Below, piece by piece: positions 53,285-62,615 of a stretch of DNA of 64,000 nucleotides. This DNA comes from Pseudomonas antarctica (GTDB taxonomy: Bacteria > Pseudomonadota > Gammaproteobacteria > Pseudomonadales > Pseudomonadaceae). The stretch's first letter is position 1, and each line of letters opens with the position of its first letter. Where the stretch lies: assembly GCF_900624995.1 (NCBI RefSeq), contig NZ_UYXQ01000003.1:1-64000 (forward strand). Reading direction: 5' to 3'. A program made the translations under genes and the position numbers. Under the pieces are notes generated by a model. That model was not told the DNA's origin, ran no database searches, and was given only the letters and a program-made list of their open reading frames with translations.

Positions 53285-54823
53285 ATGAACCCTTCCACCT
53301 TGCCTGCTCCACCGCTTGCCGAAGTCTATGACGTTGCCGTAATCGGTGGCGGGATCAACGGCGTCGGCATTGCAGCAGACGCAGCCGGGCGCGGTTTGTC
53401 GGTATTCCTTTGCGAAAAGGACGACTTGGCCAGCCACACCTCCTCCGCGAGCAGCAAGCTGATCCACGGAGGCCTGCGTTACCTCGAGCATTACGAATTC
53501 CGCCTGGTGCGCGAAGCCCTGGCCGAACGTGAAGTGCTGCTGGGCAAAGCACCGCACATCGTCAAGCAGATGCGCTTCGTGTTGCCGCACCGCCCGCACT
53601 TGCGCCCGGCATGGATGATCCGCGCCGGCCTGTTCCTGTATGACCACTTGGGCAAGCGCGAAAAACTCGCCGGCTCCAAAAGCCTCAAGTTTGGTCCCGA
53701 CAGCCCGCTGAAAAGCGAAATCACCAAAGGCTTCGAATACTCCGACTGCTGGGTCGATGACGCCCGCTTGGTCGTACTCAACGCCATGGCCGCCCGCGAA
53801 AAAGGCGCGCATATCCACACCCAGACCCGTTGCATCAGCGCACACCGCAGCAACGGCATGTGGGAAATGAACATGGAACGCGCCGACGGCAGCCTGTTTT
53901 CGATCCGTGCCCGAGCACTGGTGAACGCTGCCGGCCCATGGGTCGCCAAGTTCATCAAGGAAGACCTGAAGCTGGATTCGCCTTACGGCATCCGCTTGAT
54001 CCAAGGCAGCCACCTGATCGTGCCGAAACTGTACGAAGGTGCCCACGCGCACATCCTGCAGAACGAAGACCAGCGCATCGTCTTCACTATTCCGTACCTG
54101 AACCACCTGACCATCATCGGCACCACCGACCGTGAATACACCGGCGACCCAGCGAAAGTGGCGATTACCGAAGGTGAAACCGACTACATGCTCAACGTGG
54201 TGAATGCCCACTTCAAGAAGCAGTTGAGCCGTGACGACATCGTCCACACCTACTCCGGCGTGCGCCCGTTGTGCAACGACGAATCGGACAACCCGTCGGC
54301 CATCACTCGCGATTACACCCTGTCGCTGTCCGGCGGCACGGGCGAGGCGCCAATTCTGTCGGTGTTCGGCGGCAAGCTGACCACCTACCGCAAACTCGCC
54401 GAGTCGGCGATGGCGCAACTGGCACCGTATTTCACACAGATGCGCCCAAGCTGGACGGCAAAAGCCTGCCTGCCGGGCGGCGAAGACATGACCACGCCAG
54501 AGGCGTTGGCCGAGGCTATCCGCGCCAAGTTCGACTGGGTGCCAAGCGAGATCGCCCGCCGTTGGTCCACCACCTACGGCAGCCGCACCTGGCGCCTGCT
54601 GGAAGGCGTGCAATCGCTGGCGGACTTGGGCGACCACTTGGGTGGCGGTTTGTACACCCGCGAAGTCGATTACCTGTGCGCCGAAGAATGGGCGACGCAA
54701 CCGCAGGACGTGCTGTGGCGCCGTACCAAACTGGGCCTGTTCACCACCGCGCAAGAACAGGACAACGTGCAGCGTTACCTGTCCAAAGTTGAGCAGAACC
54801 GCGCAAAAATTGAAGCGGCTTGA
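53285..54823 (+). CDS. glpD: Aerobic glycerol-3-phosphate dehydrogenase GlpD
   Basis: The 512-residue FAD enzyme oxidises glycerol-3-phosphate to dihydroxyacetone phosphate at the inner membrane, passing electrons to quinone. The FAD motif is VIGGGINGVGIAADAAGRGL (about 19-38). HTSSASSKLIHGGLRYLEHY (about 56-75) and SVFGGKLTTYRKLAE near 362 are characteristic. Length matches E. coli GlpD. A terminator follows. Confidence 0.97.
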   Translation: MNPSTLPAPPLAEVYDVAVIGGGINGVGIAADAAGRGLSVFLCEKDDLASHTSSASSKLIHGGLRYLEHYEFRLVREALAEREVLLGKAPHIVKQMRFVLPHRPHLRPAWMIRAGLFLYDHLGKREKLAGSKSLKFGPDSPLKSEITKGFEYSDCWVDDARLVVLNAMAAREKGAHIHTQTRCISAHRSNGMWEMNMERADGSLFSIRARALVNAAGPWVAKFIKEDLKLDSPYGIRLIQGSHLIVPKLYEGAHAHILQNEDQRIVFTIPYLNHLTIIGTTDREYTGDPAKVAITEGETDYMLNVVNAHFKKQLSRDDIVHTYSGVRPLCNDESDNPSAITRDYTLSLSGGTGEAPILSVFGGKLTTYRKLAESAMAQLAPYFTQMRPSWTAKACLPGGEDMTTPEALAEAIRAKFDWVPSEIARRWSTTYGSRTWRLLEGVQSLADLGDHLGGGLYTREVDYLCAEEWATQPQDVLWRRTKLGLFTTAQEQDNVQRYLSKVEQNRAKIEAA

Positions 54824-54837
54824 TCAAACCGTAATGG

Positions 54838-54873
54838 AAAGCCCCTGCACCGAAAGGTCCAGGGGCTTTTTTA
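54838..54873 (+). terminator. Terminator of glpD
   Basis: AAGCCCCTG (54839-54847) pairs with CAGGGGCTT (54860-54868), followed by a T-run. Confidence 0.9.
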
Positions 54874-55161
54874 CGCCTTGTGTCCGAGAGACATGAGCGT
54901 CCTGGCAAGCCAGTGTGAGCCGCCGCAGGACGCCATCACGATGGTCCAGGGCTTCAGTGTGCCGCGAACTCAGGCAAGCGATTGCGATTGAATTGCTTGT
55001 GCATTACTTCATGGCCTTTGGCATCGTGCCCGATGCGATGAAAAGTCCCTTTGGCTGGACAGGCATTCCGAGCTCTTTTCCAAAAGTGACCCGCTGCAAG
55101 AGCGCAACCGATAGCCATCGTTACCGCAGCAACGGATAGACACTCTCCTCCGCCACACCGA
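54874..55161. other. Gene-free interval before the aat promoter
   Basis: About 290 bases after the glpD terminator hold no convincing gene. Small open frames on both strands lack ribosome-binding sites and family likeness. Confidence 0.4.
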
Positions 55162-55206
55162 TTCGGTTTTCCGAACACCATACCCAGAACCATTCGGTTT
55201 GCCGGA
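55162..55206 (+). promoter_or_regulatory. Two AauR binding sites upstream of aatJ
   Basis: TTCGGTTTTCCGAA at 55162-55175 fits the AauR motif TTCGG-N4-CCGAA perfectly. TTCGGTTTGCCGGA at 55193-55206 has one mismatch. The sites are 31 bases apart, about three helical turns, and 77-121 bases before the -24 element, the usual place for sigma54 enhancers. Confidence 0.82.
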
Positions 55207-55282
55207 CCAAACAGCTAAAACCTTCCCGTAACACAAAATTAATCTCCATATAAATCAATCATATAGCCTTTTATTCCGGGTA

Positions 55283-55298
55283 TGGCACGACTCATGCT
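55283..55298 (+). promoter_or_regulatory. Sigma54 promoter of aatJ
   Basis: TGGCAC-GACTC-ATGCT matches TGGCAC-N5-TTGCW in all but one base of the -12 element. It lies 114 bases before aatJ and downstream of the AauR sites. Confidence 0.82.
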
Positions 55299-55411
55299 CT
55301 ACACTCCCTGACGATTGCCTGAGACGCTTCAGGAGCCGTTTCGGGCATTCGCTGTACAAGAGAGCCGTTTTAGCCGGCTTCATAAAAAAAACAAATGTCG
55401 AGGAAGTATTG

Positions 55412-56338
55412 ATGCGTATCGTTCCCCATATCTTGGGCGCAGCTATCGCTGCTGCTCTGATCAGCACTCCAGTTTTCGCCGCCGAACTCACCGGCACACT
55501 GAAGAAAATCAACGACTCCGGCACCATCACTCTCGCTCACCGCGACAGCTCCATTCCGTTTTCCTACATCGCGGATGGTTCGGGCAAACCCGTGGGCTAC
55601 TCCCACGACGTTCAGTTGGCTGTCGTTGAAGCCCTGAAAAAAGACCTGAACAAACCCGATCTCAAGACCAATTACAACCTGGTCACCTCGCAAACTCGTA
55701 TCCCGCTGATCCAGAACGGCACCGCGGACCTCGAGTGCGGCTCGACCACCAACAACGCCGAACGCGCCCAGCAAGTTGATTTCACCGTCAACATCTTCGA
55801 AATCGGCACCCGTCTGCTGGTTAAGAAAGACAAGGATGGCAAGCCGTCCTACGCCGACTTCGCCGACCTGAAAGGCAAAAACGTCGTGACCACCGCCGGC
55901 ACCACGTCCGAGCGCATCATCAAAGCGATGAACGCCGACAAGCAGATGGGCATGAACGTCATCTCCGCCAAAGACCATGGCGAATCCTTCCAGATGCTGG
56001 AAAGCGGCCGCGCTGTCGCCTTCATGATGGACGACGCCCTGCTGGCCGGTGAAGAAGCCAAGGCCAAGAAGCCGGATGACTGGGTCATCACCGGTACTCC
56101 ACAGTCCTTCGAAGCCTACGCGTGCATGGTGCGTAAAAACGACCCAGCCTTCAAGAAAGCCGTGGATGACGCCATCGTCGGCCTGTACAAATCCGGCGAG
56201 ATCAACAAGATCTACAGCAAATGGTTCGAGAGCCCGATTCCACCAAAAGGCCTGAACCTGAACTTCCCGATGAGCGAAAAGGTTAAGGAGCTGATCGCTA
56301 ACCCAAGCGACAAACCAGCGCCTGACGTAAAAATCTGA
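55412..56338 (+). CDS. aatJ: Glutamate/aspartate ABC transporter substrate-binding protein AatJ (GltI)
   Basis: The 308-residue periplasmic protein has a signal peptide (residues 1-23, AAIAAALISTPVFA) and a type II amino-acid-binding fold, with GTITLAHRDSSIPFSYIADG (about 36-55) and NGTADLECGSTTNNAERAQQ (about 107-126). It binds glutamate and aspartate and delivers them to AatQM. Sigma54 promoter and AauR sites lie upstream. The permease gene follows after a 194-base gap. Confidence 0.93.
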   Translation: MRIVPHILGAAIAAALISTPVFAAELTGTLKKINDSGTITLAHRDSSIPFSYIADGSGKPVGYSHDVQLAVVEALKKDLNKPDLKTNYNLVTSQTRIPLIQNGTADLECGSTTNNAERAQQVDFTVNIFEIGTRLLVKKDKDGKPSYADFADLKGKNVVTTAGTTSERIIKAMNADKQMGMNVISAKDHGESFQMLESGRAVAFMMDDALLAGEEAKAKKPDDWVITGTPQSFEAYACMVRKNDPAFKKAVDDAIVGLYKSGEINKIYSKWFESPIPPKGLNLNFPMSEKVKELIANPSDKPAPDVKI

Positions 56339-56532
56339 TACCTGACTAAGCTTATGCCCTGAGGGAGCCAACCCTCCCTCAGGTGTCTGTTACTACCTGC
56401 TTGCTTTAATTTGGAACACTCGACCTGGCGGTTTTCGAGCCGATCGCGTGTGCCTGACGTTCAACGTCGGGCTGGAAAGGATCTCCTCCAAGCGGGTGCT
56501 TGTACATCGATCGATCTTGAGGGGAGACCCTA

Positions 56533-57279
56533 ATGAATTACAACTGGGACTGGGGCGTGTTCTTCAAGTCCACTGGCGTGGGCAGCGAGACTTATCTCGA
56601 CTGGTACATCGCCGGCTTGGGCTGGACCATCGCCATCGCTGTTGTGGCATGGATTATCGCCTTGTTGCTGGGGTCCATTCTGGGCGTCATGCGCACCGTG
56701 CCAAACCGCATCGTATCGGGCATCGCGACCTGCTACGTGGAACTGTTTCGTAACGTGCCGCTGCTGGTTCAACTGTTTATCTGGTACTTCCTGATACCCG
56801 ATCTGCTGCCGCAAAACCTGCAGGACTGGTACAAACAAGACCTCAACCCGACCACCTCGGCCTACCTGAGCGTTGTTGTGTGCCTGGGCCTGTTCACCGC
56901 AGCCCGTGTGTGTGAACAAGTGCGTACCGGCATCCAGGCGCTGCCACGTGGCCAGGAATCCGCTGCACGCGCCATGGGCTTCAAGCTGCCGCAGATTTAC
57001 TGGAATGTGCTGCTGCCCCAGGCTTACCGCATCATCATTCCGCCGCTTACCTCGGAATTCCTCAACGTGTTCAAGAACTCCTCCGTGGCGTCCTTGATCG
57101 GCTTGATGGAGTTGCTGGCGCAAACCAAACAGACCGCCGAGTTCTCGGCCAACCTGTTTGAAGCCTTCACCCTGGCCACGCTGATCTACTTCACCCTGAA
57201 CATGAGCCTGATGTTGTTGATGCGCGTGATCGAGAAGAAAGTCGCGGTGCCCGGCCTGATCTCCGTGGGGGGTAAATAA
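56533..57279 (+). CDS. aatQ: Glutamate/aspartate ABC permease AatQ (GltJ)
   Basis: The 248-residue permease has about five membrane segments, starting after GVGSETYLDWYIAGLGWTIA. The EAA loop for the ATPase appears as ESAARAMGFKLPQIYWNVLL (about 140-159). It pairs with AatM. It starts after a 194-base gap that has no strong terminator, so the binding-protein transcript probably continues. Confidence 0.93.
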   Translation: MNYNWDWGVFFKSTGVGSETYLDWYIAGLGWTIAIAVVAWIIALLLGSILGVMRTVPNRIVSGIATCYVELFRNVPLLVQLFIWYFLIPDLLPQNLQDWYKQDLNPTTSAYLSVVVCLGLFTAARVCEQVRTGIQALPRGQESAARAMGFKLPQIYWNVLLPQAYRIIIPPLTSEFLNVFKNSSVASLIGLMELLAQTKQTAEFSANLFEAFTLATLIYFTLNMSLMLLMRVIEKKVAVPGLISVGGK

Positions 57280-57950
57280 TGGAATTTGATTTCAGCGGCA
57301 TCATCCCCGCCATCCCGGGCCTGTGGAACGGCATGGTCATGACCTTGCAGTTGATGGTCATGGGCGTGGTCGGCGGCATCATCCTGGGTACGATCCTGGC
57401 GCTGATGCGCCTGTCGTCGAGCAAACTGTTGTCGCGCTTGGCTGGCGCCTATGTGAACTACTTCCGTTCGATCCCACTGCTGTTGGTGATCACGTGGTTC
57501 TACCTGGCGGTGCCGTTCGTGTTGCGCTGGATTACCGGCGAAGACACCCCGATCGGTGCGTTCGCCTCCTGCGTCGTGGCCTTCATGATGTTCGAAGCCG
57601 CGTACTTCTGTGAAATCGTGCGGGCTGGCGTGCAGTCGATCCCCAAGGGCCAGATGGCCGCCGCACAAGCGATGGGCATGACCTATGGCCAGACCATGCG
57701 TCTGATCATCCTGCCCCAGGCGTTCCGCAAGATGACCCCGTTGCTGCTGCAGCAGTCGATCATCCTGTTCCAGGACACCTCGCTGGTTTACACCGTGGGC
57801 TTGGTGGACTTCCTCAACTCCGCCCGCTCCAACGGCGACATCATTGGCCGCTCCAATGAGTTCCTGATCTTCGCCGGTGTCGTCTACTTCATCATCAGCT
57901 TTTCCGCCTCGCTGCTGGTCAAGCGTCTGCAAAAAAGGTTTGCCGTATGA
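57279..57950 (+). CDS. aatM: Glutamate/aspartate ABC permease AatM (GltK)
   Basis: The 223-residue permease has five or so membrane segments. The EAA loop is [20 protein letters not shown] (about 126-145). The start ATG overlaps the aatQ stop by one base (TAATG), and its end overlaps aatP by four bases, so the three genes are coupled. Confidence 0.93.
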   Translation: MEFDFSGIIPAIPGLWNGMVMTLQLMVMGVVGGIILGTILALMRLSSSKLLSRLAGAYVNYFRSIPLLLVITWFYLAVPFVLRWITGEDTPIGAFASCVVAFMMFEAAYFCEIVRAGVQSIPKGQMAAAQAMGMTYGQTMRLIILPQAFRKMTPLLLQQSIILFQDTSLVYTVGLVDFLNSARSNGDIIGRSNEFLIFAGVVYFIISFSASLLVKRLQKRFAV

Positions 57951-58681
57951 TCTCTATCAAGAATATCAACAAGTGGTATGGCGACTTCCAGGTGCTGACC
58001 GATTGCAGCACCGAGGTTAAAAAAGGCGAAGTGATCGTGGTGTGCGGGCCGTCCGGCTCGGGTAAATCCACCCTGATCAAGTGCGTCAACGCACTGGAAC
58101 CGTTCCAGAAGGGCGACGTGGTAGTGGATGGCACCTCCATCGCCGACCCGAAGACCAACCTGCCGAAACTGCGTTCGCGCGTGGGCATGGTGTTCCAGCA
58201 CTTCGAGCTGTTCCCGCACTTGACCATCACCGAAAACCTGACCATTGCGCAGGTCAAGGTACTCGGCCGCAGCAAGGAAGAGGCTACTAAGAAAGGCTTG
58301 CAACTGCTGGAGCGCGTCGGCCTGTCGGCGCACGCCCACAAGCACCCGGGCCAATTGTCCGGCGGCCAGCAACAACGTGTGGCGATTGCCCGCGCACTGG
58401 CCATGGACCCGATCGTCATGCTGTTCGACGAACCGACCTCGGCGCTGGACCCGGAAATGGTCAACGAAGTGCTCGACGTGATGGTGCAACTGGCCCAGGA
58501 AGGCATGACCATGATGTGCGTGACCCACGAAATGGGCTTTGCCCGCAAAGTGGCCGACCGCGTGATCTTCATGGACGCTGGCAAGATCATCGAAGACTGC
58601 CCGAAAGAGGAGTTCTTCGGCGACATCAGTGCCCGCTCCGAGCGCGCGCAGCACTTCCTTGAGAAAATCCTGCAGCACTAA
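57947..58681 (+). CDS. aatP: Glutamate/aspartate ABC ATP-binding protein AatP (GltL)
   Basis: The 244-residue ATPase has Walker [10 protein letters not shown] (about 34-42), signature [15 protein letters not shown] (about 136-150), Walker [15 protein letters not shown] (about 159-172) and the switch His in CVTHEMGF near 195. It is typical of polar amino acid importers. It closes the aatJQMP set and is followed by a REPIN. Confidence 0.95.
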   Translation: MISIKNINKWYGDFQVLTDCSTEVKKGEVIVVCGPSGSGKSTLIKCVNALEPFQKGDVVVDGTSIADPKTNLPKLRSRVGMVFQHFELFPHLTITENLTIAQVKVLGRSKEEATKKGLQLLERVGLSAHAHKHPGQLSGGQQQRVAIARALAMDPIVMLFDEPTSALDPEMVNEVLDVMVQLAQEGMTMMCVTHEMGFARKVADRVIFMDAGKIIEDCPKEEFFGDISARSERAQHFLEKILQH

Positions 58682-58732
58682 GCCCTATATAGCTTCCACT
58701 GTGGAAACCGCGCCCATTTGGGAGCGGGCCTG

Positions 58733-58838
58733 TGTGGGAGCTGGCTTGCCTGCGATGGCATCACCTCGGTGCCCCTGTGATACCGAGGCGTCTGCATCGC
58801 GGGCAAGCCCGGCTCCCACAAAAGCCCGGCTCCCACAC
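58733..58838. repeat. REPIN with extra half-arm between aatP and aauS
   Basis: Arms TGTGGGAGCTGGCTTGCC (58733 onward) and GGGCAAGCCCGGCTCCCAC (58801 onward) form an inverted pair, with a third partial arm AGCCCGGCTCCCACACA at about 58823-58838. Bases 58733-58770 are identical to 15369-15406 in the tailocin. Confidence 0.85.
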
Positions 58839-58890
58839 AAACAGGTTCGTGCCAGGGCTGGCAAGCTCTGGTTGACCCAAGGCATCTGTG

Positions 58891-60792
58891 ATGAAATGCG
58901 ACCCCAACCAATTTCGCGCCGCACCGCCATCACTTGCCGTGAGACCTCGTCTGATTCGCCAACTGTTCCTGCCGCCGTTGATTATCGCCCTGATGATCGG
59001 CTTGGGTTATATCGGCTTCTGGGTCAGTGAGTACTACGGCATCCGCACCCTCAGCGACAACGGCGAACGCCAGTTGGAGTTGCACGCGCGCACCGTCGAA
59101 AGCGAACTGAGCAAATACACCTACCTGCCAAGCCTTCTGGAACTGGAATCCAGCGTCTCCACGCTGCTTGCCGACCCAAACCAGGAAACCCGCAAGACCG
59201 TCAACGATTACCTCGAAGGCCTGAACCGGCGCAGTCGCAGTCGGGCCATCTACGTGATGGACACCACCGGCCGCGTGCTGGCCACCAGTAACTGGCGCGA
59301 TGCCGACAGTTATCAGGGTGAGGACCTGTCCTTTCGCGCCTATTTCCAGAACGCCGTACGCGGCCAGCCGGGACGCTTCTATGGCATCGGCAGCACCAAC
59401 GGCGAACCCGGCTACTACTTGGCCCATGGCCTGGAAGAGCACGGCAAGATCATTGGCGTCGCGGTGGTCAAGGTGCGTCTTGAAGCGCTGGAAGAACGCT
59501 GGCAGCGCGCCCGCCTCGAAGCGTTTGTAAGCGATGAGAACGGCATCATCATCCTCTCCAGCGACCCGGCTCGCCGGCTCAAGGCCGTGCGCCCGCTGAG
59601 CGACGACACCAAAGAACGCCTGGCCCACAGCCTGCAATATTACTGGGCGACGCTTAACGAACTGGAGCCGCTGGCCCGTGAGCGACTCAATGAGGGCACC
59701 GAAAAGCTGACCTTTCCGGCCAACAGCGAAGTGGTCAACGACGAGCACGCGGTCAGCTACCTCGCACAAACCCGCCCGCTTAACGACACACCGTGGAATT
59801 TCACCCTGCTCACCCCGCTCAATGACCTGCGCCGCGCGGCGATCAACCAGGGCATTCTGGTGGCCGTCGCGTTTGGCCTGGTCGCGTTTTTGCTGATCGC
59901 CTGGAACGAGCGGCGCAAGGTCATCGCCACCCGCCTCGCCGCGCGGGAAGCCTTGCAGGAAGCCAACAGCCAGCTGGAACGTCGGATTGCCGAACGCACC
60001 GCCGACCTGCGTGCCAGCAATGAACGGCTCAAGGGCCAGATTCGCGAACGGCGCCAGGCCGAAGAAACCTTGCGCCGCGCCCAGGACGAGTTGGTGCAGG
60101 CCGGCAAACTCGCCGCCATCGGCCAGATGTCGACCAGCATCGCGCATGAATTGAACCAGCCGCTGGCGGCGCTGCGCACGCTGTCGGGTAACACCGTACG
60201 TTTCCTCGAACGCGGTGCCCTCGATACCGCCAGCGCCAACCTCAAGACCATCAACGAACTGATCGACCGTATGGGCCGCATCACCGCCAGCCTGCGCTCC
60301 TTTGCCCGACGCGGCGATGACCAGGGCGAAGCCAGCCTCGGTAAAGCCGTGGACGCGGCGTTTCAGGTGCTCAGTGCACGCCTGGACGGCCTACCGTTGA
60401 CCGTGCACCGCGACTTCGCCAACGCTCAGTTGCAGATCGACCAGACGCGCCTGGAGCAGATCCTGCTTAACCTGATCGGCAACGCCCTCGACGCGATGCA
60501 AGCACAACCGGCCCCCGAACTGTGGCTGGACGGCCACATGTTTGAGGGTAAGTACCGCCTGCACGTGCGCGATAACGGCCATGGTATTGCTCCCGAAACC
60601 CGCAAACATCTATTCGAACCGTTCTTCACCACCAAACCTGGCGAACAGGGCCTGGGCCTCGGCCTGACGCTTTCCGCCAGTCTCGCTGCGGCCACCGGCG
60701 GCAACCTCGCCGTGGAACACCCCGCCAGCGGTGGTACTGCCTTTGTCTTGTGCTTGCCGCTGGCAGGCACCCAAAAAGCTGAGTCGACATGA
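58891..60792 (+). CDS. aauS: Sensor histidine kinase AauS (DctB-like)
   Basis: The 633-residue kinase has a membrane helix at about 22-45, a periplasmic double-PAS-like sensing region (about 45-310), a second membrane helix (about 317-337, ILVAVAFGLVAFLLIAW), a coiled coil (about 345-400), a HisKA domain with SIAHELNQPLAALR (His near 416) and a C-terminal ATPase with LIGNALDAM and GLGLGLTLSASL. It is expected to sense acidic amino acids and phosphorylate AauR. It overlaps aauR by four bases. GTG 58888 is an alternative start. Confidence 0.93.
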   Translation: MKCDPNQFRAAPPSLAVRPRLIRQLFLPPLIIALMIGLGYIGFWVSEYYGIRTLSDNGERQLELHARTVESELSKYTYLPSLLELESSVSTLLADPNQETRKTVNDYLEGLNRRSRSRAIYVMDTTGRVLATSNWRDADSYQGEDLSFRAYFQNAVRGQPGRFYGIGSTNGEPGYYLAHGLEEHGKIIGVAVVKVRLEALEERWQRARLEAFVSDENGIIILSSDPARRLKAVRPLSDDTKERLAHSLQYYWATLNELEPLARERLNEGTEKLTFPANSEVVNDEHAVSYLAQTRPLNDTPWNFTLLTPLNDLRRAAINQGILVAVAFGLVAFLLIAWNERRKVIATRLAAREALQEANSQLERRIAERTADLRASNERLKGQIRERRQAEETLRRAQDELVQAGKLAAIGQMSTSIAHELNQPLAALRTLSGNTVRFLERGALDTASANLKTINELIDRMGRITASLRSFARRGDDQGEASLGKAVDAAFQVLSARLDGLPLTVHRDFANAQLQIDQTRLEQILLNLIGNALDAMQAQPAPELWLDGHMFEGKYRLHVRDNGHGIAPETRKHLFEPFFTTKPGEQGLGLGLTLSASLAAATGGNLAVEHPASGGTAFVLCLPLAGTQKAEST

Positions 60793-62138
60793 ATACAGAC
60801 GCTACCGCCTCTAAAGACGACCTCACCGTTCTGATCGTCGAAGACGACCCCCATGTGCTGCTCGGCTGCCAGCAAGCACTGGCGCTGGAAGACATTCCCA
60901 GTGAGGGCGTAGGCAGTGCCGAAGAGGCCCTCAAGCGCATCGGCGAAAACTTTGCCGGTATCGTCATCAGCGATATTCGCCTGCCGGGCATCGACGGGCT
61001 GGAGCTGTTGACCCGCCTCAAGGCCTTGGACAAAAGCCTGCCGGTGGTGCTCATCACCGGCCATGGCGATATCTCGATGGCCGTCGGTGCCATGCGCAAC
61101 GGCGCCTACGACTTCATGGAAAAACCCTTCTCGCCCGAGCGCCTGGTCGACGTCGCCCGCCGTGCCCTGGAACAACGCGCGCTGGCGCGAGAGGTGTGGT
61201 CGTTGCGCCGCCAACTGGCTGAGCGCGACTCCCTGGAAGGTCGCATCATCGGCCGCTCCCCGGCCATGCAGACCCTGCGCGAGCTAATCGCCAACGTCGC
61301 CGACACCTCGGCCAACGTGCTGATCGAAGGCGAGACCGGTACCGGCAAGGAACTGGTCGCGCGCTGCCTGCATGATTTCAGCCGGCGCCATTCCCACCAA
61401 TTCGTCGCCTTGAACTGCGGCGGCCTGCCAGAGAACCTGTTCGAAAGCGAGATATTCGGCCACGAAGCCAACGCCTTTACCGGCGCCGGCAAGCGGCGCA
61501 TCGGCAAGATCGAGCACGCCCACGAGGGCACGCTGTTTCTCGATGAAGTGGAAAGCATGCCGATCAACCTGCAGATCAAATTGCTGCGGGTGTTGCAGGA
61601 ACGCACCTTGGAGCGCCTGGGTTCAAACCAGAGCGTGGCGGTGGATTGCCGAGTGATCGCCGCCACCAAGTCCGACCTCGACGAACTGAGCCGTGCCAGC
61701 CAGTTCCGCAGCGACCTTTACTACCGCCTCAACGTAGTGACCCTGGAGCTGCCGCCGCTGCGTGAACGCCGGGAAGACATCCTGCAATTGTTCGAACACT
61801 TCTTGCAGCAGTCGTCGCTGCGCTTTGACCGTAGCGTGCCGGAGCTGGATAACCAGACGGTGTCGAGCCTGATGAGCCACGACTGGCCAGGCAACGTGCG
61901 CGAACTGCGCAACGTCGCCGAGCGGTTCGCCCTGGGTTTGCCCGCTTTCAAAAAAAGCGGCAACGGCAACGTCAACCATGGCCTGGCCTTTACCGAAGCG
62001 GTGGAGGCGTTCGAGCGCAACCTGCTGGTTGATGCCTTGCAACGCAGCGGTGGCAACCTGACCCAGGCCAGCCAGGAACTGGGTATGGCCAAGACCACCC
62101 TGTTCGATAAGGTCAAGAAATACGGGTTGAGCCACTGA
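60789..62138 (+). CDS. aauR: Sigma54-dependent response regulator AauR
   Basis: The 449-residue regulator has a receiver domain (Asp62 in VISDIRLPG), an AAA+ domain (Walker A EGETGTGKELVAR near 180, Walker B GTLFLDEVE near 250) and a Fis-type helix-turn-helix at the C-terminus (GGNLTQASQELGMAKTTLFD). It should activate the aatJ promoter from the sites at 55162-55206. The GAFTGA loop reads NAFTGA (HEANAFTGA), that is Asn in place of the first Gly. The gene overlaps aauS by four bases. Confidence 0.93.
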   Translation: MNTDATASKDDLTVLIVEDDPHVLLGCQQALALEDIPSEGVGSAEEALKRIGENFAGIVISDIRLPGIDGLELLTRLKALDKSLPVVLITGHGDISMAVGAMRNGAYDFMEKPFSPERLVDVARRALEQRALAREVWSLRRQLAERDSLEGRIIGRSPAMQTLRELIANVADTSANVLIEGETGTGKELVARCLHDFSRRHSHQFVALNCGGLPENLFESEIFGHEANAFTGAGKRRIGKIEHAHEGTLFLDEVESMPINLQIKLLRVLQERTLERLGSNQSVAVDCRVIAATKSDLDELSRASQFRSDLYYRLNVVTLELPPLRERREDILQLFEHFLQQSSLRFDRSVPELDNQTVSSLMSHDWPGNVRELRNVAERFALGLPAFKKSGNGNVNHGLAFTEAVEAFERNLLVDALQRSGGNLTQASQELGMAKTTLFDKVKKYGLSH

Positions 62139-62476
62139 TGGATCTATTCTTAAAGGCCGCCATTGGCGCGGCAGTGGTGTTGATCTTGGCGGCGCTGGCC
62201 AAGACCAAGAACTATTACATCGCAGGGTTAGTGCCGCTGTTTCCGACCTTTGCGTTGATTGCGCATTACATCGTCGGCAAGGGCCGTTCGGTGGACGATT
62301 TGAAGACCACGATCGTGTTCGGGATGTGGTCGATCATTCCGTACTTCATCTATTTGGCGACATTGTATGTGATGGTCGACCGGATGCGCTTGGAAGCGTC
62401 ACTCGCCGTGGCGGCAGTGGCGTGGTTGATCGCGGCGACGGTGTTGGTGAGTGTGTGGGTGCGCCTCCACACCTGA
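62138..62476 (+). CDS. glpM: GlpM family membrane protein
   Basis: The 112-residue protein has four membrane segments (about residues 4-22, 29-47, 59-79 and 87-108) and short charged loops (GKGRSVDDLKTT). It matches GlpM, which in P. aeruginosa lies next to glpD and affects alginate production. Here it overlaps the aauR stop by one base (TGATG) and may be translated with it. The aat/aau block lies between it and glpD. Confidence 0.82.
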   Translation: MDLFLKAAIGAAVVLILAALAKTKNYYIAGLVPLFPTFALIAHYIVGKGRSVDDLKTTIVFGMWSIIPYFIYLATLYVMVDRMRLEASLAVAAVAWLIAATVLVSVWVRLHT

Positions 62477-62489
62477 CAACCGCAATCAA

Positions 62490-62582
62490 CAATGTGAGAG
62501 CGGGCTTGCTCGCGAAGGCGGCGTGTCAGTCGATACATCCGCTGACTGAGTGACCGCTTTCGCGAGCAAGCCCGCACATTTG
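62490..62582. repeat. REPIN between glpM and the sigma54 regulator gene
   Basis: AATGTGAGAGCGGGCTTGCT (62491 onward) and CGCGAGCAAGCCCGCACATT (62561-62580) are inverted arms with a spacer of about 50 bases. It lies between convergent genes. Confidence 0.85.
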
Positions 62583-62615
62583 ATCGGCGTTGTCTTGAAG
62601 ATTGGGTTAGCAATC

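Noticed and set aside
53216..54754. 512-codon open frame on the minus strand
   Set aside because: It is a shadow of glpD.
54954..55193. 79-codon open frame on the minus strand between glpD and aatJ
   Set aside because: It overlaps the first AauR site, has no clear ribosome-binding site and shows no domain.
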